Shown: in pieces, positions 23,001-27,514 of the stretch | How the letters are laid out: the number at the start of each line of letters is the position of its first letter | How positions within the stretch are numbered: position 1 is the first letter of the stretch | NCBI RefSeq assembly: GCF_001949145.1 | Contig: NW_019091466.1 | Location: 170,990 to 198,503, forward strand | Source of the DNA: Acanthaster planci | Lineage: Eukaryota; Echinodermata; Asteroidea; Valvatida; Acanthasteridae | Reading direction: 5' to 3' | Length of the DNA stretch: 27,514 nucleotides | Program-made: the position numbers and the translations under genes | Notes under the pieces: model-generated | Seen by the model: only the letters and a program-made list of their open reading frames with translations | Database searches by the model: none | What the model was told of the DNA's origin: nothing

Positions 23001-24774
23001 AAAGACAAAAAATCATGCAAGTAACTGAGACATGTACCCCCCATTTTCAACTCACATCAAGTAAGGTCCACAGCTACTTCGAAGTAGCGATAAAACCAGC
23101 TGGTATCTGTCCTGGAGACTACAGTCCAGAGCCTCTTCATACAGGTAGGAAAGCAGCTTGATACCAAGAGGAAAAGTGTCTCTTGGATCTCCTGGCTTGG
23201 TAATGAGAGGGTGATTGCAGCCACACAGATCAGCAAGGTACCTGTAGGATTCATCAAGGAGGCATTAAATACAACAGTCCTAGTTGGTAGATCTAAGAGG
23301 CTGGGACTTGTGGACTTTCTAGCTTGGTATTGAGACAGTGATTGCAACCACAAAGACCACTCAGGTACATGTATCTAAGGGGAAGTTCATTAGGGAAGGA
23401 TTAGTTATGACAGTCACTACTGGTGTGTCACAGAGCCGTGACCTGGTGTTTTCTGGCTTAGTTTTGAGCGGCTGATTGCTTGCCCACAGATCAGCTAGGT
23501 ACCTACGCAAGGATTCATTAAGGTAACATATGACAGTCCATGTTGGTGTGCCTTGGAGACTGAGCGTTTCGGGTTTCTTGCTTGGTGTTGAGACTGAGAT
23601 TACAACAACACATACATGAGGTCAGGCGTTACCACACAATAGATTAAAATTTTAAATGACCTGAAGGCTCAATTAAATACGTTTCAATCTATTGTGCGGT
23701 AAAGGGCCCTTTGTATGCTTTACGTAAGAAAGAGGAAGAAAAACGATATACATGTGCACAGTACAAACAGTAACACTGGTGTACCATAATTCTGCAATGT
23801 TATCTAGTGAGCATTGGCATTGTAATAACTTATTTCAAGTTAACAATAACAACAGGCCTTACACTAAGAACAGAAAGTATTAAAATTGCCACTTTTGAAT
23901 TTATAGTCAGGCAAATGGGCATTTGCTTTTAGAGTAAAAATAGCAAAGTGCATTGAGTTAGAACAGCGCATTACGCAGGGTTTGACATGGACTGTGCAAC
24001 ACAGTTATATGTCACATTGTTTGTTGTCATGGATTGACTAATCAGAATGGAGAATTCAAGTTTGCCTGAAGTCAATGTCTTGCATCAGTAATTTTGCATT
24101 AATGCCTCTCAAACCATGTTGCCTTTGTGTATTATTAGACACAGGTAATGGACAGCTAATAAGATACAAAGCTGCATTTAAAGATTCTGTTAAAACAAAC
24201 TTCTTTTATCAAACCCTCTTAATAAGAATTCATTAAAAGGTTGTGAAGGATTTGGAAGATTTGGATGTAGTAAAAAGTCAAGGAATCAGGGTATATAATC
24301 TATTAGCGACTTTTAAGACAACTGTTGCCTGTTGTTGTTTTGAGCCAACAATACTGAAAGGGATGGAAACATTGAAACAACATTGCTATGGAAATAAGAA
24401 AAAAAGTTTTAGGCAAGTCTAAGGCCAAAAATAAAATTGTTGAAATAAAAGTTTCCACAGGGAAGATACCTCAACTGTTGTATCATCTTGCCATACATAG
24501 CTTTGATTGTCATCACTGTCACCTTCCCATCACTAGAGGGCCTCCTCATTATTGCAGCTTGGTAGTACTGTAGAAACCTCCTAATGCCACTAGTAAATGC
24601 CTGCAGCACCAGACCACCAGTGTAGGTAGAGTCAAGCACCCTCTGCTGGGCAAAACTAGATAGTCTGCAGTGATCTGTGCCAGCCTGGGCGAGTTCTGTC
24701 AGTAGTTGGTTGAAGCTACCAGGGGTAGTTCCCGTCAAACACACATCAGGGTTGATGACAAAACACTGGGCTTC
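7999..24774 (-). CDS. TUBGCP6: Gamma-tubulin complex component 6 (GCP6), 19 exons, 5' end missing
   Basis: GCP6 is a Spc97/Spc98-family subunit of the gamma-tubulin ring complex, which nucleates microtubules at centrosomes; in vertebrates it also acts in centriole duplication. Nineteen minus-strand exons join with GT-AG borders and consistent phases into 4,095 nt, a multiple of three, ending at TAG. The 1,364 residues follow human GCP6 in order: a GRIP1-type N-terminal module (about residues 1-291, e.g. LVLQAFTSG, YDIYVCGKSLNLLRLCCPE), a charged coiled-coil stretch (292-440), a long Ser/Thr-rich insert with five repeats (to about 1000), then the GRIP2 C-terminal module (VDWPCNIVIT, FSFLLQLK, MQHFVNVMQGY, KAAPVMKI, RGYQPHLEEF). 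The insert and its repeats separate GCP6 from GCP2-5. Human GCP6 is about 1,819 residues, so roughly the first 400 are outside the window to the right. Identity is from remembered family sequence; exon borders were placed by eye. Confidence 0.95.
8475..8542. repeat. Inverted repeat in the last TUBGCP6 intron
   Basis: 26-bp arms at 8475-8500 and 8517-8542 around a 16-base spacer, sharing TGCAAAATCTGT.GACCC in inverted orientation with few mismatches. It would form a hairpin in the pre-mRNA. Confidence 0.75.
8830..9029 (-). CDS. TUBGCP6: TUBGCP6 window exon 18
   Basis: 200 nt, acceptor tttcag, donor gtagga. It encodes NKKAAPVMKIISDILCLILK, VRTQLVATAW and YLAFKDYSEFLYK, matching human EKAAPVMNVIHSIFSLVLKFRSQL and the YNTFKYYSHFLFK segment. 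Confidence 0.96.
9125..9198 (+). repeat. Purine-rich tract in TUBGCP6 intron
   Basis: About 75 bp that is almost all A and G on the plus strand (for example AGGAGAGGAAGGAGTAAGAA). Low-complexity; seen from the minus strand it is a pyrimidine tract, but it lies about 170 bp from the next acceptor. Confidence 0.5.
9532..9593 (-). CDS. TUBGCP6: TUBGCP6 window exon 17
   Basis: 62 nt. Acceptor tttttag, donor gtattt. It encodes VYNLDDLHQKHAEYLNKAVF; human GDLEEIQRAHAEYLHKAVF. The phase continues into exon 18 through a split Arg codon. Confidence 0.95.
10188..10287 (-). CDS. TUBGCP6: TUBGCP6 window exon 16
   Basis: 100 nt. Acceptor ggttag, donor gtaacc. It encodes HEMQHFVNVMQGYVANQVIH and VSWEEFQRQLKTE; human HEMQHFVKVIQGYIANQILH, VTWCEFRARL. 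A hallmark segment of the C-terminal GRIP2 module. Confidence 0.97.
10614..10668 (-). CDS. TUBGCP6: TUBGCP6 window exon 15
   Basis: 55 nt. Acceptor ttgcag, donor gtaagt. It encodes MVSHADNSPQFRQLQLF between two split codons; human has HMAGSVQFRQLQLF. Confidence 0.93.
10985..11117 (-). CDS. TUBGCP6: TUBGCP6 window exon 14
   Basis: 133 nt, acceptor gattag, donor gtgaga. It encodes VDWPCNIVITDTCLAKYNRV and FSFLLQLKRISWVLRD, the GCP-family signature (human VDWPLNIVITEGCVSKYSGV, FSFLLQLKLMMWALKD). Confidence 0.97.
11219..11570. mobile_element. Fold-back element in TUBGCP6 intron
   Basis: Strong core arms at 11314-11362 and 11403-11451 (GAAATGAGTGGATTC and GCTGGTTCCAG on both, inverted) with a 40-base loop. 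Outer arms are weaker but share ACTGCCTGC followed by CATGTAG near 11,219 and, inverted, near 11,543-11,564. No coding capacity. Looks like a degraded MITE or fold-back transposon; the outer limits are approximate. Confidence 0.65.
12282..12319 (-). CDS. TUBGCP6: TUBGCP6 window exon 13 (38-nt micro-exon)
   Basis: Only 38 nt, acceptor gacag, donor gtaaga. It encodes AIDTFDCLELRYR (first codon split with exon 12), the counterpart of human APDVLSCLELRYK. It would be missed by ORF or length-based gene finding; the phase bridges exons 12 and 14 exactly. Confidence 0.93.
12532..12740 (+). repeat. Minisatellite, seven copies of a 29-30 bp unit
   Basis: Seven tandem copies of AACCTAAGGGTAGTGTGTAG plus GAAAGCAAGG. 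Two copies (third and sixth) share the same 1-base deletion (AACCAAGGG), hinting at a three-unit higher-order duplication. Located in the 751-bp TUBGCP6 intron between exons 12 and 13. Confidence 0.95.
13071..13218 (-). CDS. TUBGCP6: TUBGCP6 window exon 12
   Basis: 148 nt. Acceptor tctcag, donor gtcagt. It encodes NELLTPIVLNQVLARAIQNS and NLGFSLKYLPHHFKPN, matching human GELLNPLVLNSVLSKALQCS and NLSLALKYLPEVFAPN. Confidence 0.95.
13463..13505 (-). mobile_element. Second, truncated tRNA-derived SINE fragment
   Basis: About 150 bp left of the first copy, the plus strand reads GAGTGGAATTTGGATCTGCA and then ATCTCTGGGACAC, parallel to GAGCGGGATTTTAACCTGCG and ACCTCTGGAACAC in the first. It covers only the B-box half. 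Confidence 0.5.
13605..13677 (-). mobile_element. tRNA-derived SINE head
   Basis: The minus strand carries TAGCTCAGTTGGTAGAGC (a perfect tRNA D-arm and A box) and, about 30 bases on, GCAGGTTAAAATCCCGC, a decayed T-arm and B box. The anticodon arm does not fold, so this is a tRNA-derived repeat or pseudogene rather than a working tRNA. Confidence 0.65.
13807..13948 (-). CDS. TUBGCP6: TUBGCP6 window exon 11
   Basis: 142 nt. Acceptor ggacag, donor gtcagt. It encodes ISLVNQSILDYFMVEL, then FLFLEDGEFGQSLCDQLFDK; human has ISLVNKAAVDYFFVEL and FLLMEDGEFAQSLSDLLFEK. This is the core of the gamma-tubulin-contacting C-terminal module in the family. Confidence 0.96.
13949..15799 (-). other. TUBGCP6 intron between exons 10 and 11
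   Basis: 1,851 bp, GT-AG. It holds a two-copy repeat (14329-14372) and a run of nine Cs near 15,071. No exon or gene could be recognised in the rest. Confidence 0.8.
14329..14372 (+). repeat. Two-copy tandem repeat
   Basis: GAAATCCAAGATGGCCACT is followed by GAAATTCAAGATGGCCACCA and the start of a third unit (GAAATCC). Intronic and probably part of a dispersed repeat. Confidence 0.6.
15800..15968 (-). CDS. TUBGCP6: TUBGCP6 window exon 10
   Basis: 169 nt. Acceptor ctccag, donor gtaagt. It encodes MPDLLSNIGFMPL, then ELQSLPIIMKRSVTSPLLA, matching human LSELLTLPVLMKRSITAPLAA, where the GRIP2 module begins after the insert. Confidence 0.94.
16421..18216 (-). CDS. TUBGCP6: TUBGCP6 window exon 9: large GCP6-specific insert exon
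   Basis: 1,796 nt, acceptor atctcag, donor gtaagt, one uninterrupted frame of 598 codons. It opens with the end of the coiled coil (EEAAARERKALWRVSRHQLD, human AEAARREQKALWRIQRHRLE), then about 540 residues of Ser/Thr/Asp-rich sequence of low predicted order. A short conserved acidic motif MDLSIQDFLP (human SLSIGDFLP) lies near 17,590. Five spaced copies of an H-[AP]-[GS]-D-S repeat occupy 16,566-17,375. In human GCP6 the equivalent region carries nine tandem 27-residue repeats (GHVSDAS core) that are reported targets of the centriole kinase PLK4; equivalent phosphorylation here is inference. Confidence 0.95.
16566..17375 (-). repeat. Five spaced protein repeats in the GCP6 insert
   Basis: Within the large exon, five units share the pattern H-[AP]-[GS]-D-S-x(4-5)-[ILV]-[IL]-[YH]: HPSDSVAGDIIY (17,375 downward), HAGDSSLGDILYP (17,210), HAGDSTLGDVLYP (16,916), HASDSTIQTLLHP (16,718) and HPSDSTAQNVIY (16,607). 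Starts are 55, 98, 66 and 37 codons apart, so the units are dispersed, unlike the contiguous 27-residue array of human GCP6. The shared GH-x-[SG]-D-[SA]-[ST] core suggests common ancestry. Confidence 0.85.
18217..18931 (-). other. TUBGCP6 intron between exons 8 and 9
   Basis: 715 bp, GT-AG. Around 18,325-18,400 is an AT-rich stretch with repeated GAATATT and ATTCGAAT strings; otherwise nothing recognisable. Confidence 0.8.
18932..19047 (-). CDS. TUBGCP6: TUBGCP6 window exon 8
   Basis: 116 nt. Acceptor ttcag, donor gtagga. Encodes a Glu/Arg-rich helix starting RRALTEEAERQEDIERMDAL. It occupies the position of the human RRQAARQEEL segment, though direct similarity is low; coiled-coil character and perfect phase agreement support it. 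Confidence 0.85.
19172..19260 (-). CDS. TUBGCP6: TUBGCP6 window exon 7
   Basis: 89 nt. Acceptor tgtag, donor gttagt. It encodes AIQERRMVEDAKKRQEFQQL and KDQMQRDLV, a highly charged coiled-coil stretch matching human DARKREQFQRLKEQF. The intron to exon 6 is 155 bp. Confidence 0.9.
19416..19497 (-). CDS. TUBGCP6: TUBGCP6 window exon 6
   Basis: 82 nt. Acceptor tttttag, donor gtaatt. It encodes ELMESEARQALISQARQAAS plus EELKRLQ, the start of a charged helix; human GCP6 has ELRMEIAKQELIAHAREAAS here. The preceding intron is the longest inside the gene (1,973 bp). Confidence 0.92.
19955..20065 (+). repeat. Tandem duplication, about 46-bp unit
   Basis: TGAATCTTGACACCGCCGG...AATCTTGCTGACTGTCT is followed by TGAATCTTGACACAGTCAG...GATCTTGCCGACTGTCT and then a partial third unit ending GATCTTGCTGATGACTGT. 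Confidence 0.7.
20106..20310 (+). repeat. G-rich dispersed-repeat relic
   Basis: Runs of five or six Gs recur (GGGGGCACAAGGGGGCACC, TTGGGGGCAAG, GTGGGGGCATCTGGGGGG), ending in CCCGTGGCTACGGCAC. The style matches old dispersed repeats common in marine invertebrate genomes; family not identified. Confidence 0.45.
21471..21620 (-). CDS. TUBGCP6: TUBGCP6 window exon 5
   Basis: 150 nt (exactly 50 codons, phase 0 at both ends), separated from exon 4 by only 119 bp. It encodes HFLCNPGVSIPRISLTFSTE and VYIGHMQALARQKTISRQEQ, matching human HYLCWSDVPVPRISVIFSLE and VYVGRMERVARHSSVSKEEK. This closes the GRIP1-like part before the coiled coil. Confidence 0.95.
21740..21879 (-). CDS. TUBGCP6: TUBGCP6 window exon 4
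   Basis: 140 nt, acceptor ccacag, donor gtaaat. It encodes DKHYWTQGFV, then VPLFLKDLAYDIYVCGKSLN and LLRLCCPE. The YDIYVCGK...LLRLCCP run is nearly the same as in vertebrate GCP6 and gives the clearest single identification of the gene. Confidence 0.96.
22646..22737 (-). CDS. TUBGCP6: TUBGCP6 window exon 3
   Basis: 92 nt, acceptor gctcag, donor gtgagg. It encodes FIQDWVFNGICRD and GEFLISVSDEYLHYR, the strongly conserved GRIP1 motif (human FIHDWVYSG...GEFMIQV) found in GCP-family proteins. Starts and ends inside codons (phases consistent with both neighbours). Confidence 0.94.
23056..23241 (-). CDS. TUBGCP6: TUBGCP6 window exon 2
   Basis: 186 nt. The acceptor is cctacag and the donor gtgagt. 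It starts by completing the Arg codon and reads YLADLCGCNHPLITKPG, then GIKLLSYLYEEAL and LVLSLLRSSCGPYL, matching the GCP6 segment YLAELCG...KLLSYLYQEAL. The first third of this exon, together with the end of the preceding intron, is repeated in degenerate form three more times to its right (see the repeat at 23172-23625). Confidence 0.92.
23172..23625 (-). repeat. Tandem copies of an intron tail plus the head of TUBGCP6 exon 2
   Basis: Four units with a period of about 124-134 bp. A shared plus-strand anchor (GCTTGG or GCTTAG) sits at 23195, 23322, 23456 and 23580. The first unit contains the true exon start. The copy near 23,456 still translates as YLADLWASNQPLKTKPE behind an AG, against YLADLCGCNHPLITKPG in the exon, and the copy near 23,322 gives LCGCNHCLNTK. 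The three extra copies run into stop codons, so they are decayed duplicates. Confidence 0.85.
23630..23701. repeat. Inverted repeat in TUBGCP6 intron
   Basis: 20-bp arms, TACCACACAATAGATTAAAA at the left and the reverse complement of TACCGCACAATAGATTGAAA at the right, around a 32-base loop. It directly follows the exon-2 duplication array. Confidence 0.75.
24470..24774 (-). CDS. TUBGCP6: TUBGCP6 window exon 1
   Basis: 305 nt, phase 0 at the acceptor (ttttag before GAA GCC CAG) and ending two bases into an Arg codon before gtatct. It encodes 101 residues of the GRIP1 region, with conserved CRLSSF, VLDS and LVLQAFTSG segments and an FLQYY motif. Upstream exons in the family encode a segment just before this one, so this is not the first exon of the gene. 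Confidence 0.92.
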
Positions 24775-25821
24775 CTAAAAGCCAAATATTGAATGAAACA
24801 AAAGAGACGAATACATTAACCATGTGTAATGCAAAAACTGGACACGGTGCGGTAATCTAATGGTGCCAAACACTGTACCGTACAGTGCTGGTATACCAAA
24901 CACTGTAACACACTGAACAATTCCCATTGGCTCCCAAACTTTTTCATACACTGGAAATTTACATTAAATAAAAGAAATACATTAAGGACTGACGATAATG
25001 ACTTGAGAGTTATTCAGGAAAATCTTGTTTGTGATGGAACAACACTTTACAACAGCCAACAGTGCTTGCTTACATTTCCAACTTTAGACATATATCAACA
25101 TATATCACAGTGATTCCAGTGCTATAGAATGGTTCCCACCAATCTATTATAGTTCTAATGCAATAGTAGGAACCAGTGTACTGTAAGATGTATTTTTAAG
25201 TGCTGACTCAAGTAGATCTTGATTTCACTTTGATATCAGACTTCCAGTGAAAACTACCCAAAAGGTGAAACAGCAAAGAAAAAGAACATAAATACAACTA
25301 CATGCAAGACTTTTAATGTAATTTCTTTCCAACTCAGTTTTTAGATGTTTGTTAGGAGCACTGACCAACTTGAACAGGTGACTAAAAATCGCCGTACCAA
25401 ATGACCGCAATACTGAACATTTTCAGTATTGTGTTGACCCATCCTGTTCTTTATATTGAAACAAAACAAGGACACCAAACTGATTAGGCATTACCGTGCT
25501 AAGTTCATTACACCATGGTTCATCCATTTTTGTCATCATTTTCACGAGCGTACAAATTGTTTGTGTACGAGCGTAAGGTGAATTGGTTACGTACACTTTA
25601 GAAACGTTAAAAATGACAATGAAAAAATGACGATTTATGAATGCCAAGTATTACAGACTGGCATAGTTTACACTTCAAGCTGCTATATGCACGCTGTCTG
25701 GTTGTAGTTTCAGCTCCTGTTGAAGCACAAACATCTATTGCTCCAATATGTACAAGTGAAAAAGAGTTCCATTTTTCATTGTGTAACGTAAGAAATATCT
25801 TTGTAAGCCATCAAATCAAAC

Positions 25822-25992
25822 ATGGCTGAACTAGAGGATCAATACAAGAAATCTGTTGCTTCTAATGTGAAAGGAGGAACAACTCACAAGGAAATTTCTC
25901 ACAAGCTCCAAGGCAACTTTCATCTTGAGAAGTACTCTGAGACGTCCATGAAATTATGTGTGCAGTTGCTTGAAATTGGGATTAAACTTTAA
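25822..25992 (+). pseudogene. Small open frame, possible transposon/integrase-like relic
   Basis: A 56-codon frame with a good start context (AACATGG) and TAA stop. The middle, THKEISHKLQ followed by YSETSMKLC and LLEIGIKL, loosely resembles the N-terminal helix-turn-helix found in invertebrate integrase-core-domain proteins encoded by transposons. The likeness is weak, there is no catalytic domain downstream, and it may be chance. Confidence 0.25.
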
Positions 25993-26824
25993 CACTTAAG
26001 ATAACTTTTGTTTTTCATTTTCAAAAGGAAAACAAGAAACGACTTCTGCATCTTTTTCCACATTTTCAAACCGAAAACGACTTTTATTTTTAATTTTTGT
26101 TTTCCAATCAACAGAAAACAGAAAACTTGTTTTGATTGTTTGATACTCGTTTCCAAATCAAAAAAATGAATGAACAAAAAGTACACGGCCCGTAAAACAT
26201 TTTTCAAGCTTCCAGCCGTCAAAGCTCCGCTGCGCCTCATTTGCAATAACCAATGAGGTTTGGTATCCAGACACTAGGGCATTTTATAGTTCATTTGTGT
26301 ACGCATTTTCCTTTATGTAGACAGGTGCCCTGCTAAGTGTACAGCATGCTTAATGCATTAATATGCGACTTTAACAATGCAAAAATATTATTGTACACCA
26401 CATAGCTGTATACTTTTACCACTTTTTATAAGTTTTTGTGAAGAAGACAAAAACATATCAAAGGTAAATTTGCTGACTGCTATTCTTGGCCACGAAAAAC
26501 AAACACTTTTCTTTCAAGAAAAAAATACCTGTCCATGGCCACAGGCAATTTGTTCAAAATTTTTGCATGCCCGAAAGCATGTAAAGGAGAAATTATTCTC
26601 CCGGGCAATTGGACAACCATTAATGTCCAGGCTTGTCATGGACATTGGTCTTCCTCCTGCCACTATTCTCTGGACGTATACTGCAGATTAACAGCCGTAC
26701 ATGTTGAATTAGAATGGGTCCTCAGGCACCATAGAGAAATCCGTATTTTGTACTCTTTTAGGGGGAAGGGGGCAAGGAAAGAGCACTCTTTGTACTTTTG
26801 ACAAAAATGGATGACTCTTAACCA

Positions 26825-27180
26825 AATAAGCCATATGCGAGTTAAATTTGAATAAAATCCAGTACACTGAGGTCTTTAAATTCACGTGAACATAACAACT
26901 TGAACTCTCCATACTATTGCTATACCTCGTGATTCGGGCCAAGCTTTTGCTAAGTTACATAAGAGACGCCTTGCAAGAATACAGTTTTCTCAATGGATAA
27001 GAATGGCAAGAAGGAACCAGTCCATTCCAGAGACGGTGGTCGCTATGCAAAAGCTTGCCTCTAATCACGAGGTATAGCAACAGTGTCTTCAGTCTGGGGA
27101 ATTCACATTGTTACGTTTCCATGCAATCATGTAACACAGTGTACCAGATTTTATTCAAATTTAACTTGCAAGTGGCTTAT
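26825..27180. mobile_element. Fold-back element with about 130-bp arms
   Basis: Arms at 26825-26950 and 27047-27180 are imperfect reverse complements with a 96-bp spacer. Shared strings in inverted order: ATAAGCCA, GTTAAATTTGAATAAAATC, GTACACTG, TTGCTATACCTCGTGATT, AAGCTTTTGC. No coding frame spans it. Consistent with a MITE or fold-back transposon; target-site duplication not resolved. Confidence 0.8.
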
Positions 27181-27514
27181 TAAAATGTCCTCTTAGCCAC
27201 CAATTGCAAACACAATCCAACACAGTTGGAAGGCAAAGCTGTGCAAGTTGATAGCATTATACAGACACACCAGTCCCAATTATATGCAATTACATAGAGT
27301 AACAAGCCACTTGTGTTGACAGCCAAAATCCAAGAATCTAGAACATTCAACAATACTAAAGTCTAAAGCAAAGTTTAACCACTTCGAGCCGGGGCATTTT
27401 GAAATGTTTAGGATGCTGGGCCGGCATGACTATCATTTTTTCCGTTTTCAAAATCCTTCAATTCATCATTCCATTTAACAGTCGTTTATAGTCACACAAA
27501 GTAATCTTCAGGCA

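Larger units (their letters stand above)
24775..27514 (-). other. Region upstream of the first visible TUBGCP6 exon
   Basis: No exon for the N-terminal GCP6 residues was found on the minus strand. Because the first visible exon starts mid-protein, at least the left part is intron. Contents: short palindromes (24873-24889, 25408-25431), a possible transposase relic (25822-25992), A/T-rich low-complexity DNA (about 25,990-26,170) and a fold-back element (26825-27180). Confidence 0.6.

Noticed and set aside
24873-24889. Palindrome CACTGTAC C GTACAGTG
   Set aside because: Perfect 8-bp arms, but arms this short are expected by chance in 27 kb.
25408-25431. Hairpin CAATACTGAA / TTCAGTATTG with a 4-base loop
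   Set aside because: Could be a chance stem; no sequence context supports a terminator or RNA gene in this eukaryotic setting.
25423-25647. 74-codon minus-strand frame that could have been a 5' TUBGCP6 exon
   Set aside because: Its sequence does not match the GCP6 segment expected before the first visible exon, and no fitting acceptor was seen.
1-27514. Prokaryotic or viral systems such as CRISPR arrays, operons or prophage genes
   Set aside because: No spaced direct repeats of array type, no ribosome-binding-site organised genes, and all real coding sequence is intron-split animal genes.

Overview
The window looks like animal nuclear DNA. Two genes on the minus strand are split into many short exons, every junction I could place is GT-AG, and introns and intergenic DNA are AT-rich and full of short degenerate repeats. 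Both proteins are animal-specific family members. The repeat style (tRNA-derived SINE heads, fold-back hairpins, frequent TACATGTA and AGGCCTA strings) suggests a marine invertebrate deuterostome, with an echinoderm my best guess. That placement is inference, not proof.

Reading the minus strand 5' to 3' (high to low coordinates): about 24,775-27,514 has no recognisable exon. It holds an inverted-repeat element and a possible transposase relic, and is either an intron or the 5' flank of the next gene. From 24,774 to 7,999 lie 19 consecutive exons of a gamma-tubulin complex component 6 gene (TUBGCP6). They total 4,095 coding bases in one open frame (1,364 codons plus stop) and give the C-terminal three quarters of the protein. 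The exons for roughly the first 400 residues, judged from the human protein, are missing and should lie to the right of the window. The largest exon (1,796 bp) encodes the long GCP6-specific insert, with five spaced copies of an H-[AP]-[GS]-D-S repeat. Below the stop codon the 3' UTR region contains a TTAA-flanked piggyBac-type MITE.

From 4,420 leftwards are the first three coding exons of an APPL (APPL1/APPL2 family) gene, whose remainder runs off the left edge. The two genes are head-to-tail with about 3.6 kb between the TUBGCP6 stop and the APPL start. They are not functionally coupled in any way I can see: GCP6 is part of the gamma-tubulin ring complex (microtubule nucleation, centrosome and centriole biology), while APPL is a Rab5 effector on early endosomes.

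I found no prokaryotic system, CRISPR array or operon. The unusual material is structural: large fold-back elements, a tandem duplication of an intron tail plus exon head next to a real TUBGCP6 exon, a minisatellite, tRNA-derived SINE pieces, and an alternative reading frame that stays open across three APPL exons.
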